Source of the DNA: RPQJ01 sp963712815 | Lineage (GTDB): Bacteria > Pseudomonadota > Gammaproteobacteria > Steroidobacterales > Steroidobacteraceae | Assembly: GCA_963712815.1 (NCBI GenBank) | Contig: CAVQJL010000014.1 | Location: forward strand, 1-64,000 | Reading direction: 5' to 3' | DNA length: 64,000 bases | Shown here: positions 34,580 through 43,271 of the stretch, in pieces | Layout: each line of letters begins with the position of its first letter | Numbering within the stretch: the first letter of the stretch is position 1 | Made by a program: the position numbers and the translations under genes | Notes under the pieces: generated by a model | Seen by the model: the letters and a program-made list of their open reading frames with translations, nothing else | Databases searched by the model: none | What the model was told of the DNA's origin: nothing

Positions 34580-35896
34580 TCAGCGGCGCAGGCTGTCGAG
34601 CAGCTTGCGCGCCTCGGCGGCTCCTGGGAACGACTCCGACATCCTGAGTGCACTGTCCAGCGAGGCGATCGCCTCGTCTTTCTGCCCGAGGCGTGCCTGC
34701 AGCGTGCCGGCGCGCGCGAGGTACATGGGGTTGTCCGGTTCCAGTCGCACGGCCTGCTGTTGCTCGGCCAGCGCCTTGGCGAGTTCGCCGCGCGCCGCGA
34801 GTATTTCAGCCAGCGTGTCACGGTAAGCCGCGCTGTTCGGCGCTGCGGCCACGGCTCGGCGCGCCAGCGCTTCGGCTTTCGCCGGCGCCTTGTTGAGCGT
34901 CAACTCGACGGCCGCGAGGTTGTTGAGGGCGGGCCCAAACTCCGGATCGATCTGGAGCGCCTTGTTGTACTCGGCGGCGGCCCCGGCAAGGTCGCCCCGG
35001 CGGTGCAGCAGCGCGCCCAAGTGAAAGTGCGGCGCGGCCACCTTGGGATGCGCCGCCGCGATCTCGCTGTACTGTCGCATCGCCTCGTCGTAGCGGCCGC
35101 CGGCCTCGAGGACCTGCGCGAGAACGAGGCGTCCCTGCAGCAGCCCGGGCTGCGCCTTCACGGCCTCGCGGGCATAGAGTTCAGCCTGCTTGAGATCGCC
35201 CGCGGCGGCGAACAGTTCGGCCAGACCGAGCGCAGGCAACGGGTTGCCGGGTGACAGGACCGCGGCGCGCTCGAACTCCGCGCGCGCCCCGGCGGCGTCG
35301 CCCGTGCGCGTGAGTGCGACCCCGAGCGCGTAGTGGGCCCCGGCGTGTTTCTCGTCCACGGCGATCGCCTCGCGGTAGAGCTCGATGGCGCGCCCGACGT
35401 CGCGCCCGGACGCGAGGTAAATATCGCCGAGGTCCACGCGCGGGCGCACGGCCTTCGGATCGAGCCGGATCGCCGCTTCGAGGGCAGTCACCGCTCCGGC
35501 CATCTGGCCGTTGACCGCACGCCAGCGTCCGAGCGACGCCTGCGCATGCGCATTGTCGGGCTCGACGGCCGCGGCCCGCTCGATCCACAGTCCGCTGGCT
35601 TGCGCGTTGCCGCGCTGGCTGGCCACCGTTGCCACGCCCAGCATGCAGGCCGCCGCCTTCGGCGCGACTTCGAGGCAGCCGCGAAACGACCGGTCGGCGT
35701 CATCGAGACGGTTCTCCGCCAAAGCCTTCAGTCCCGCCACGTAACTCGATTCGGCGACAGCGGGACCGGCCTTCGGCAGAGCCTTGAGGGGCAGGGTGGT
35801 CGGGTCGATCGGGAGGGCTCGGCTCGACATCGCGAACAGGCACGCTGCCACGGTCGCGGCAACTCCCGCGGCGAATCCGGCAATCCGAACACTCAT
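34580..35896 (-). CDS. Exported tetratricopeptide-repeat protein
   Basis: A 438-residue protein with an N-terminal signal/membrane segment (RIAGFAAGVAATVAACLFAM) and about ten TPR units of 34 residues, for example AHYALGVALTRTGDAAGARA, PHFHLGALLHRRGDLAGAAA, ALNNLAAVELTLNKAPAKAE and YLARAGTLQARLGQKDEAIA. The cysteine at residue 19 is not in a clear lipobox, so a signal peptide cut after SRA or ALP, or an uncleaved anchor, is likely. TPR proteins scaffold complexes; PEP-CTERM/exosortase loci often encode one (PrsT-type). The position directly downstream of a PEP-CTERM gene on the same strand suggests a link, although a strong terminator separates them. It is much shorter than typical PrsT. Confidence 0.8.
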   Translation of the reverse strand: MSVRIAGFAAGVAATVAACLFAMSSRALPIDPTTLPLKALPKAGPAVAESSYVAGLKALAENRLDDADRSFRGCLEVAPKAAACMLGVATVASQRGNAQASGLWIERAAAVEPDNAHAQASLGRWRAVNGQMAGAVTALEAAIRLDPKAVRPRVDLGDIYLASGRDVGRAIELYREAIAVDEKHAGAHYALGVALTRTGDAAGARAEFERAAVLSPGNPLPALGLAELFAAAGDLKQAELYAREAVKAQPGLLQGRLVLAQVLEAGGRYDEAMRQYSEIAAAHPKVAAPHFHLGALLHRRGDLAGAAAEYNKALQIDPEFGPALNNLAAVELTLNKAPAKAEALARRAVAAAPNSAAYRDTLAEILAARGELAKALAEQQQAVRLEPDNPMYLARAGTLQARLGQKDEAIASLDSALRMSESFPGAAEARKLLDSLRR

Positions 35897-35928
35897 GCGT
35901 CACTCCCGAAGTCGTCTGGCGGGCAGGC

Positions 35929-35960
35929 AAAAAAAAGCTCCCCCACCGAAGTGGGGGAGC
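35929..35960 (-). terminator. Strong Rho-independent terminator after the second PEP-CTERM gene
   Basis: On the minus strand a perfect ten-base-pair stem, GCTCCCCCAC / GTGGGGGAGC, closes a TTCG tetraloop and is followed by eight T. It lies about 70 bases after the PEP-CTERM stop and just before the TPR gene, so the TPR gene probably needs its own promoter or readthrough. Confidence 0.93.
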
Positions 35961-36031
35961 CTAGCGTCACAAGCCGGGGAAATCGATAACCGGGGTCACA
36001 TTCGGCCCCGGGGCTCGACGCCCCCTGGCAA

Positions 36032-37078
36032 TCAGCTCCGGCGACGGCGCGCGGCGCCGAGGCCGAGCAGTCCGAGGCCCAGCAGCGCGAGCGAACCCGG
36101 TTCCGGAGTCGGGACGACCGGCGTGCCGCCCACACCCGCGAAGCCGAAGATGTAGGTTGCCGGTGCCCCGGTCCTCTGGCCACCGTTGCTCTGGCCGAAC
36201 GAGAACAGTTCGATGCTCTCGGCCACGATCGCCGCTACTGCCGCTGCCTCAGTCGCTGCCGCGCCGTAGAAGATCGTGAACATGTATTCCGCACCGGCCT
36301 CCAGCGTGCCGAAGTTGAAGCGGAAGTACGCGCCGTGATCCTCGGGGCCCGCATCGGTGAAGTCCGTGTCGACGCCGCCGTAGCCGCAGCCGTTCGCGTC
36401 GCAGGAGGATCCGATCGGGTTTGCGGTGTCGAAGCCGTTCAGGTGCGACTTCTCGAGCAGCGTCGTCGTCGCGGTGCCGCGGATGGTGACGTACTCGTCG
36501 AACTCGGTCGGCGGCACGTCCCAGTCCATGACGCGGACGTACTTGACGTCGTTCACCGCCTCGGCGGTGTCGTTCCTGATGGTGACCACGACCTTGAAGA
36601 GCGCTTCGGGCGCGTTGTCCGCCGGCGAATAGGCGTGCCGGACCGTGAGGCCCGGGAGGCTCGTCATCTCGACGGTGGTCGTGAAGCTCGACGGAGTGCC
36701 AGCCGGCGCGCCGACGACACTCAGGTTCGTCACGCCGGAGTCCGTGTCGACGTTGGCGTATCCGGAGACCGCATTGTTGACCGACACGCCCCAGCCTTCG
36801 CAGAAGCAGCCCGGCGAAGTGGCATCTTGCCAGGTGGGACCTGCCCCGGCGTCTCGGACGAACTTGAATGCAAGTCCGGTTCGGCTGGAATTCTCGACGA
36901 TGCTGCCGTCCGCGACGTTGAGGTGCCCCTCGTCGTTGATCCCGAGCGCCACCGTGGCCGTGTCCGCGTCGCCGGTGTTGTAGATCACCGCGGCCGAGGC
37001 TGGTGCGGCGATGCACAGCGCGGCCCCGCTCAGCACTGCGGCCGAGATCGTCCTGCGCAAATTGACGGAAAGATTCAT
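36032..37078 (-). CDS. PEP-CTERM sorting-domain protein
   Basis: A 348-residue exported protein: signal peptide RTISAAVLSGAALCIAAPAS with cleavage after ASA, and a beta-rich body with few lysines. Two cysteine-bearing loops (PGCFCEGWG and SSCDANGCGYGG) may form disulfides. The PEP-CTERM tail is PTPEPGSLALLGLGLLGL followed by AARRRRS. The tail core is nearly identical to that of the other PEP-CTERM protein (28,229-29,251), but the bodies are unrelated. An exosortase is required for processing and none is present here. It has its own sigma-54-type promoter, a long leader with a tandem repeat, and a terminator. Confidence 0.9.
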   Translation of the reverse strand: MNLSVNLRRTISAAVLSGAALCIAAPASAAVIYNTGDADTATVALGINDEGHLNVADGSIVENSSRTGLAFKFVRDAGAGPTWQDATSPGCFCEGWGVSVNNAVSGYANVDTDSGVTNLSVVGAPAGTPSSFTTTVEMTSLPGLTVRHAYSPADNAPEALFKVVVTIRNDTAEAVNDVKYVRVMDWDVPPTEFDEYVTIRGTATTTLLEKSHLNGFDTANPIGSSCDANGCGYGGVDTDFTDAGPEDHGAYFRFNFGTLEAGAEYMFTIFYGAAATEAAAVAAIVAESIELFSFGQSNGGQRTGAPATYIFGFAGVGGTPVVPTPEPGSLALLGLGLLGLGAARRRRS

Positions 37079-37113
37079 GTTTCACCCCTTCGTGATTTTC
37101 TGTCGAATCAAGA

Positions 37114-37140
37114 CTTACCGATATTGGCTTACCGATATTG
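37114..37140. repeat. Tandem 13-base repeat in the leader of the second PEP-CTERM gene
   Basis: The unit CTTACCGATATTG occurs at 37114-37126 and again at 37128-37140, a period of 14 bases. It is 36-62 bases upstream of the PEP-CTERM start, downstream of the proposed sigma-54 promoter, and so would be transcribed. The surrounding gap 37079-37465 (387 bases) contains this repeat and the promoter below; no other gene is evident. Confidence 0.8.
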
Positions 37141-37276
37141 CTGTTGTCCGTGCCGCACACCCGTGCTCTACACGAAAATTCCGGACCAGTAGGCGTCCTT
37201 GCCGGCTCTGCATCGTCCTGGCCAGGGGATCGATTCCTGGGCCGTGACGTTTGCGGAACCGTTCGGGAATATGGCA

Positions 37277-37293
37277 AGCAAGATTGATGCCAG
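37277..37293 (-). promoter_or_regulatory. Sigma-54 (RpoN) promoter of the second PEP-CTERM gene
   Basis: On the minus strand CTGGCATCAATCTTGCT matches TGGCAC-N5-TTGCW, with GG (37291-37290) and GC (37279-37278) exactly ten bases apart. Transcription would start near 37266, giving a leader of about 188 bases. Confidence 0.7.
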
Positions 37294-37465
37294 CGGGAAT
37301 TTATATCTTCAGATCAGTTACTTGAGCCCGACGCGCCGCCGACCCGTGCGCGTCACTGTAAATTTCTCCGACAGTGCGTCGGGGAGGGCACGGGCAGCGG
37401 CCTCGCGGCCGCCGGGATCTGCTACCGTCCCGCGCCATCGTCCCCGGCTGAGCCCGATTCCCGCC

Positions 37466-38392
37466 ATGGACCTCGTTCGAGGCTTGCACAACCTCATGCC
37501 GCGACACCGCGGCTGCGTCGCCACGATCGGCAACTACGACGGGGTGCACCTCGGGCACCAGCACATCATTGCCGCGCTGCGCGAGCGTGCCTCGGCACTC
37601 GGGGTGCCGGCGGTAGTGGTCACGTTCGAGCCCACGCCGCGGGAGTATTTCGAGGGGCCGGCGGCGCCGTCCCGTCTCACCCGGCTTCGGGAGAAGCTCG
37701 AGGCACTCGAGGCTTGCGGCGTGGACCGCGTGGTGGTTCTGCGGTTCGACGATCGAATGCGGGGCATGGCGGCCGCCGAGTTCGTGGACCGCCTGCTGGT
37801 CGACGGCCTCGGCGTGCGTCACGTGGTGGTCGGTCACGACTTCCACTTCGCCAAGCGCAGGGAAGGCACCATCGAGACCCTGAGGTCAGCGGGCCGGGAG
37901 CACGGATTCACGGTGGAGGAGGTTGGCCGGTTCCTCGTGGACGGCGAGCGCGTCAGCAGCTCGCTCGTGCGCGAGGCGCTCAACCGCGGCGACCTCGACC
38001 GCGCGACCCGACTGCTCGGGCGGCCGTACCGAATGGCCGGCCGGGTGCGCCTCGGCAAGCGACTGGGCCGCCAGCTCGGCTATCCAACGGCCAACCTCGC
38101 CCTGCAGCGCAAGGTCGTGCCGCTGTGGGGCATCTTCGCCGTACGTGCCAGCGGATCGGGCCTGTCGGATCACCCGGCGGTGGCGAGCCTCGGCACCCGC
38201 CCGACGGTGGCTGGCACCGACCCCTTGCTCGAAGTGCACCTGTTCGACTGGGACGGCGACCTGTACGGCCGCTACCTCGACGTGGACTTCGTCGCCCGCC
38301 TGCGCGACGAGCAGAAATTCGAGTCGCTCGACGCGCTGGTTGCCCAGATGCACCGGGACGCGGCGGCGGCGAGGACAGTGCTCGGCATTTGA
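37466..38392 (+). CDS. ribF: Bifunctional riboflavin kinase / FAD synthetase
   Basis: A 308-residue enzyme that phosphorylates riboflavin to FMN and adenylates FMN to FAD. The N-terminal nucleotidyl-transferase domain has VATIGNYDGVHLGHQHIIAA (with the H-x-G-H motif) and VVVGHDFHFAKRREGTIETL. The C-terminal kinase domain has RLGKRLGRQLGYPTANLALQ, the PTAN motif that binds ATP/magnesium. ATG 37466 gives the usual short leader before the Rossmann strand. It is followed 34 bases later by ileS, the conserved gammaproteobacterial order. Confidence 0.96.
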   Translation: MDLVRGLHNLMPRHRGCVATIGNYDGVHLGHQHIIAALRERASALGVPAVVVTFEPTPREYFEGPAAPSRLTRLREKLEALEACGVDRVVVLRFDDRMRGMAAAEFVDRLLVDGLGVRHVVVGHDFHFAKRREGTIETLRSAGREHGFTVEEVGRFLVDGERVSSSLVREALNRGDLDRATRLLGRPYRMAGRVRLGKRLGRQLGYPTANLALQRKVVPLWGIFAVRASGSGLSDHPAVASLGTRPTVAGTDPLLEVHLFDWDGDLYGRYLDVDFVARLRDEQKFESLDALVAQMHRDAAAARTVLGI

Positions 38393-38426
38393 TAAACTGG
38401 CCGGCCACGCGCCGACCGCTTCCCCA

Positions 38427-41273
38427 ATGGCCGACTACAAGCACACCGTGAACCTGCCCGAGACGGCCTTCCCGATGAAGGCTGATCTTGCCCGACGCGA
38501 GCCCGAGATGCTCGGCTGGTGGGAGGAACGAGGGATCTACGCGAAGCTGCGTGCCGTGGCGAAAGGCCGGCCGCCGTTCATCCTCCACGACGGCCCCCCG
38601 TACGCGAACGGTGCGATCCACATCGGCCACGCGGTGAACAAGGTCCTCAAGGACATCATCGTCAAGTCGCGCACCCTCGACGGACACGACGCACCGTACG
38701 TGCCGGGCTGGGACTGCCATGGCCTGCCGATCGAGCACGCGGTCGAGAAGGCCGGGGGCAAGGAGACCAGGCTGCTCGACGCCCGGGCCTTTCGCCAGAA
38801 GTGCCGCGAATACGCCCAGGAGCAGGTGGAGGTCCAGCGCAGCGGCTTCGTCCGACTCGGCGTGATGGGCGACTGGAGCGCGCCGTATCTCACGATGGAT
38901 GCGCGCTACGAGGCGGAGCAGTTGCGCGCGTTTGCCGGGATCATCCGCAACGGCCACCTCTACAAGGGCTACAAGCCCGTGCACTGGTGCCTGGATTGCC
39001 GATCCGCGCTGGCCGAAGCGGAGGTCGAGTACGAGGAGCGCACCTCGCCCTCCATCGACGTGCGCTTCGAGATCGCGGACCGGGCCGGGCTCGCGTACCG
39101 CTGCGGTCTCGTCGCGCTGCCCGAGGGCCGCGCGAGCGTGGTGATCTGGACCACGACGCCATGGACGCTCCCCGCCAACCAGGCGGTCGCGCTGCATCCG
39201 GATTTCGACTACTCGCTGCTGGCCGTGCAGTCCGCGGCGGGTGCGGAGCTCCTGGTGCTGGCGAGCGAGCTGGCGGAATCGGTGCTGCAGCGTGCGGGCG
39301 CGATGCAGACGACCGAGGTCGCGCGCGTCAAGGGAGCCGCGCTCGAGGGCCTCGCGCTGCGTCACCCCTTCTACGAGCGCGCGGTCCCCGTGATCCTCGG
39401 CGAACACGTGACGCTCGACAGCGGCACCGGCGCGGTGCACACGGCGCCCGGCCATGGCCAGGAAGACTTCATCATCGGCCAGCGGTACGGCCTGGCGGTG
39501 GAAAACCCGGTGGGCGGCGACGGGCGCTTCCTCCCTTCGACGCCGCTGTTCGCCGGCGAGAAGGTATTCGATGCCAACGCTCATGTCGTAGAGGTGCTGG
39601 CCGCGCACGGCACGCTGCTGCACCACGAGCCGTTCCGTCACAGCTACCCGCACTGCTGGCGGCACAAGTCGCCGGTCATCTTCCGCGCCACGCCGCAGTG
39701 GTTCATCAGCATGGAGCAGGCGGGCCTGCGAACCGCGGCCCTCGCCGAGATCCGCAGGGTGCACTGGATGCCCGACTGGGGTGAGCAGCGCATCACGGGC
39801 ATGATCGCCGGTCGTCCGGACTGGTGCATCTCGCGGCAGCGACGCTGGGGCGTGCCACTCGCGCTGTTCACGCACCGCGAGACGGGCGAACTGCACCCGC
39901 GCACCGCCGAGCTCGTTGAGCAGGTGGCCGACCGCGTCGAGCAGGGCGGCATCGACGCCTGGTTCGACCTCGACGCGCGTGAACTGCTCGGCGCGGAGGC
40001 CGAGCACTACGAGAAGGTGCCGGACATCATGGACGTCTGGGTGGACTCGGGCGTCTCGCACCACTGCGTCACGAAGCTGCGGCCCGAGGTGCTCAATCCC
40101 GCCGACCTCTATCTCGAGGGCTCCGACCAGCACCGCGGCTGGTTCCACAGCTCGCTGCTCACCTCCGTCGCCCAGAAGGGCCACGCGCCGTACAAGGCCG
40201 TGCTGACGCACGGCTTCACGGTGGACGAGAAGGGCCGCAAGATGTCGAAGTCGCTCGGCAACGTCGTGGCACCGCAGAAGGTGGTGAGCACGCTCGGCGC
40301 CGACGTGCTGCGCCTGTGGGTGGCCTCGACCGACTACGCCAACGAGATCAGCGTCTCCGACGAGATCCTGAAGCGCATGTCGGATTCCTACCGTCGCATT
40401 CGCAACACCACCCGCTTCCTGCTCGGCAACCTCGCGGGCTTCGATCCGGCGCGGGACGCGGTGCCGCTCACCGACCTCGTGGACCTCGACCGCTGGGCGC
40501 TCGCGCGCACGCGCGAGCTGCAGGACGAGGTGACCGCCGCCTACCGCAGCTACGACTTCCACCTGATCTACCAGAAGGTTCACAACTTCTGCGTGGTGGA
40601 CCTCGGCGGCTTCTACCTCGACGTCATCAAGGACCGCCTCTACACCACGCCGGCCAGTGGCGTGCCGCGGCGCTCGGCGCAGACCGTCATGTACCACGTC
40701 CTCGAGGCGATGGTGCGCTGGCTCGCCCCCGTGCTTTCGTTCACGGCCGAGGAGATCTGGCGGCACATGCCGGGCGAGCGGCCCGAGTCCGTGTTCCTCT
40801 CGACATGGTTCGTGCTGCCGGCGGCCGAGGCCTCCGCCGCATCGGTGGACTGGTCGGCGGTGCTCGCGGTCCGCGCCGCCGTGCTGCGCGAGCTCGAGCG
40901 GCTGCGCGTCGCGGGCGAGATCGGCGCGCCGCTCGACGCCGTGGTGGATGTCTACGCCGCGACCGGCATTCGCGCTGCGCTGGCGCCGCTGGGAGACGAG
41001 CTGCGCTTCGCGCTGATCACGTCCGAGGCGCACCTCCATGCGCACGGGGAGCGGCCCGCGGACGCGGTGGCGGGCAGCGCGACGGGTGGTGCGACCGACG
41101 GCTCAGCTGGCGATGCGGAGTTCTGGATCCGCGTCCGGCCCTCCGCGGCCGCCAAATGCGTTCGCTGCTGGCACAAGCGCGACGACGTCGGTTCGGTCCC
41201 GGCCCACCCCGAACTCTGCGGCCGCTGCGTGGTCAACCTGGATGGCACCGGCGAGAGCCGATGGTTTGCCTGA
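38427..41273 (+). CDS. ileS: Isoleucine-tRNA ligase
   Basis: A 948-residue class I aminoacyl-tRNA synthetase. The HIGH motif is at residues 65-68 (NGAIHIGHAVNKVLKD) and the KMSKS motif near 604-608 (DEKGRKMSKSLGN). The CP1 editing region contains VVIWTTTPWTLPANQAVALH. The C-terminal zinc finger is CVRCWHKRDDVG...CGRC, which with the N-terminus identifies the bacterial (IleS1) type rather than the mupirocin-resistant IleS2 type. ATG 38427 gives the standard MADYKHTVNLP start. The stop is one base before lspA. Confidence 0.98.
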   Translation: MADYKHTVNLPETAFPMKADLARREPEMLGWWEERGIYAKLRAVAKGRPPFILHDGPPYANGAIHIGHAVNKVLKDIIVKSRTLDGHDAPYVPGWDCHGLPIEHAVEKAGGKETRLLDARAFRQKCREYAQEQVEVQRSGFVRLGVMGDWSAPYLTMDARYEAEQLRAFAGIIRNGHLYKGYKPVHWCLDCRSALAEAEVEYEERTSPSIDVRFEIADRAGLAYRCGLVALPEGRASVVIWTTTPWTLPANQAVALHPDFDYSLLAVQSAAGAELLVLASELAESVLQRAGAMQTTEVARVKGAALEGLALRHPFYERAVPVILGEHVTLDSGTGAVHTAPGHGQEDFIIGQRYGLAVENPVGGDGRFLPSTPLFAGEKVFDANAHVVEVLAAHGTLLHHEPFRHSYPHCWRHKSPVIFRATPQWFISMEQAGLRTAALAEIRRVHWMPDWGEQRITGMIAGRPDWCISRQRRWGVPLALFTHRETGELHPRTAELVEQVADRVEQGGIDAWFDLDARELLGAEAEHYEKVPDIMDVWVDSGVSHHCVTKLRPEVLNPADLYLEGSDQHRGWFHSSLLTSVAQKGHAPYKAVLTHGFTVDEKGRKMSKSLGNVVAPQKVVSTLGADVLRLWVASTDYANEISVSDEILKRMSDSYRRIRNTTRFLLGNLAGFDPARDAVPLTDLVDLDRWALARTRELQDEVTAAYRSYDFHLIYQKVHNFCVVDLGGFYLDVIKDRLYTTPASGVPRRSAQTVMYHVLEAMVRWLAPVLSFTAEEIWRHMPGERPESVFLSTWFVLPAAEASAASVDWSAVLAVRAAVLRELERLRVAGEIGAPLDAVVDVYAATGIRAALAPLGDELRFALITSEAHLHAHGERPADAVAGSATGGATDGSAGDAEFWIRVRPSAAAKCVRCWHKRDDVGSVPAHPELCGRCVVNLDGTGESRWFA

Positions 41274-41274
41274 C

Positions 41275-41799
41275 ATGAACGGCGACGAACCCCTGGCCCC
41301 GATCCCGACCCCCGTACCCCCCGGCGTGCAGCGCACGCACCCGGCGGCATGGCTCTGGCTGTCGCTGGCGGTGATCGCGCTCGACCAGGCCACCAAGTTC
41401 CTCGCGACCCGCTTCCTCGAGCTCTATGAGCGCGTCGAGGTGCTGCCCGTCCTCGACTTCACGCTCCTGCACAACACCGGCGCGGCGTTCAGCCTGCTCG
41501 CGGGAGCCTCGGGCTGGCAGCGCTGGTTCTTCATAGGCCTCGCCTTCACGGTGAGCGCCGTGCTGATCGTGTGGATCTGGAGAACCCCGCGCGGCGAGAA
41601 GCTGCTGCCGCTGTCGTTGTCGCTGATCCTCGGCGGTGCGCTCGGCAACGTCATCGATCGCATCGTCCACGGCTACGTCGTCGACTTCATCCACGCCCAC
41701 TGGGGCGCGGCATACTTCCCCGCGTTCAATGTCGCCGACAGCGCCATCACGATCGGTGCCGCACTGCTGATCCTCGACGCGTTCCGGGAGCGCCGGTGA
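41275..41799 (+). CDS. lspA: Lipoprotein signal peptidase (signal peptidase II)
   Basis: A 174-residue inner-membrane aspartic protease that removes lipoprotein signal peptides after lipidation. Four hydrophobic segments are visible. The catalytic aspartates lie in LGNVIDRIVHGYVVDFI and PAFNVADSAITIG, the two conserved boxes. The N-terminus has about 20 extra proline-rich residues before the first membrane segment. Its stop overlaps the GTG of ispH by four bases (GTGA), so the genes are translationally coupled. No fkpB gene separates lspA and ispH, unlike in E. coli and pseudomonads. Confidence 0.97.
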   Translation: MNGDEPLAPIPTPVPPGVQRTHPAAWLWLSLAVIALDQATKFLATRFLELYERVEVLPVLDFTLLHNTGAAFSLLAGASGWQRWFFIGLAFTVSAVLIVWIWRTPRGEKLLPLSLSLILGGALGNVIDRIVHGYVVDFIHAHWGAAYFPAFNVADSAITIGAALLILDAFRERR

Positions 41800-42743
41800 A
41801 GATCCTGCTCGCGAACCCGCGCGGCTTCTGCGCCGGCGTGGACCGCGCAATAGAGATCGTCGAACGGGCGCTCGAACTGTTCGGCGCACCGATCTACGTG
41901 CGCCACGAGGTCGTGCACAACCGCTTCGTGGTGGAGCGGTTGCGCGGGCTCGGCGCGGTGTTCGTGGACGACCTCGACGGCGTGCCGCCCGACGCCACGG
42001 TGATCTTCAGCGCGCACGGCGTGCCGAAGGCGGTGCAGGCTGAGGCCCGCCAGCGCGGCCTGCGTGTCTTCGACGCGACCTGCCCGCTCGTGACCAAGGT
42101 GCACATGGAGGTCGCGCGCTTCGCTCGCGACGGCCGCGAGGTGATCCTGATCGGGCACGAGGGGCACCCGGAGGTCGAGGGCACCATGGGGCAGTTCGAC
42201 GACTCGCAGGGCGGACGCATCTGCCTCGTCGAGGACGTCGAGGACGTCGAGCGGCTCGAGGTGCGCGATCCGTCGCGGGTCGGCGTCGTCACCCAGACCA
42301 CGCTCTCGGTGGACGACACGGCCGAGGTGCTGGCGGCGCTGCAGCGCCGCTTCCCGACCCTTGCCACGCCGCGCAAGGAGGACATCTGCTACGCGACGCA
42401 GAACCGCCAGGACGCGGTCAAGGGCCTGGTCGAGGCTTGCGACGTCGTCGTCGTGGTGGGCTCGCAGTCGAGCTCGAATTCGAACCGGCTTCGCGAGATC
42501 GCGCAGAAGGCCGGCAAGCCGGGTTACCTCGTGGACGGACCGGAGGACCTGCGGCCCGAGTGGTTCGCGGACCGGCAGGCGGTCGGAGTCACGGCCGGCG
42601 CGTCGGCCCCCGAACTGCTGGTGCAGCGCGTCGTCGCGCGGCTGCGCGAATGGGGCGGCGAAGGGGCCGAGGAGATCGTCGGGCGCGAGGAGAACGTGGT
42701 GTTCGCACTGCCGCGCGAACTGCGCGCGCCGCGGCGTAGCTGA
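41796..42743 (+). CDS. ispH: 4-hydroxy-3-methylbut-2-enyl diphosphate reductase
   Basis: A 315-residue iron-sulfur enzyme, the last step of the MEP pathway, giving IPP and DMAPP. The three cluster ligands are Cys12 (PRGFCAGVDRAIEIVERAL), Cys96 (FDATCPLVTKVH) and Cys198 (KEDICYATQNRQ). It also has the IFSAHGVP and VVVGSQSSSNSNRL boxes. Starts at GTG 41796, overlapping lspA. The next operon (pil) is convergent. Confidence 0.97.
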   Translation: MKILLANPRGFCAGVDRAIEIVERALELFGAPIYVRHEVVHNRFVVERLRGLGAVFVDDLDGVPPDATVIFSAHGVPKAVQAEARQRGLRVFDATCPLVTKVHMEVARFARDGREVILIGHEGHPEVEGTMGQFDDSQGGRICLVEDVEDVERLEVRDPSRVGVVTQTTLSVDDTAEVLAALQRRFPTLATPRKEDICYATQNRQDAVKGLVEACDVVVVVGSQSSSNSNRLREIAQKAGKPGYLVDGPEDLRPEWFADRQAVGVTAGASAPELLVQRVVARLREWGGEGAEEIVGREENVVFALPRELRAPRRS

Positions 42744-42782
42744 GCCCACGCCTCGGGCAGCGGAGGGCCGCCGCGCACGAGG

Positions 42783-43271
42783 CTAGCGGCCCCAGCACTC
42801 GGCGACGTTGTCCCGCCCGGCATCGTCCCAGGCAGACTTCCGACCGGTACTCGCAAGCCCGAGGCCCTGGCAGGGGCGGTCCGCGGATTGGGGCGGGCCC
42901 GCGGGCAGCGCTTCCGCCGTCCAGCCGCTCGCGTCGGCCGAAGTGATCCGGAGCGAGTAGCGACTCCGCTCGCTGCGGGCCGGGAACTCGAGGCTCGCGG
43001 CATCGCAGTCCGAGTCCTCGTCCGGATCGAGCCCGGCTGCGTAGTGGCGGCACTGGAGATGGAATTTCTCCTGCGCCGTCGCCAGGGCGAGCAGTGCCGC
43101 GCGGGCTTCCGTGCGGTTGGCTCGCAGCACGTGGCTGCGGTACGAGGGGATCGCGATTGTGGCGAGCACCGCGATCACCACGGCGACCACGACGAGCTCG
43201 ATCAGGGTCAGGCCGCGCTGGCCCGTTCGAATCGGTCCGCATCGCGAAGGGATATCGCTCGATGGGTTCAT
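42783..43271 (-). CDS. pilE: Type IV pilin-like protein PilE
   Basis: A 162-residue type IV pilin. The prepilin peptidase site is in TGQRGLTLIELVVVAVVIAV: cut after Gly, with Leu (instead of Phe) as the first mature residue and the conserved Glu five residues later. The leader is about 20 residues, and the hydrophobic helix is followed by SYRSHVLRANRTEARAALLA. There are four cysteines in the globular part. ATG 43271 overlaps the pilY1 stop by four bases. Last gene of the minor-pilin operon; minor pilins prime pilus assembly with PilY1. Confidence 0.88.
   Translation of the reverse strand: MNPSSDIPSRCGPIRTGQRGLTLIELVVVAVVIAVLATIAIPSYRSHVLRANRTEARAALLALATAQEKFHLQCRHYAAGLDPDEDSDCDAASLEFPARSERSRYSLRITSADASGWTAEALPAGPPQSADRPCQGLGLASTGRKSAWDDAGRDNVAECWGR

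Noticed and set aside
37125..37143. TTGGCTTACCGATATTGCTG as a sigma-54 promoter toward ribF.
   Set aside because: GG and GC are twelve bases apart, not ten.
37980..41045. A long open frame (about 1,020 codons) on the minus strand opposite ribF and ileS.
   Set aside because: Antisense to certain housekeeping genes; no ribosome-binding site or family motif. High G+C keeps antisense frames free of stops.
42744..42782. A terminator between the convergent ispH and pilE genes.
   Set aside because: The short gap has no stem with a T-run on either strand.
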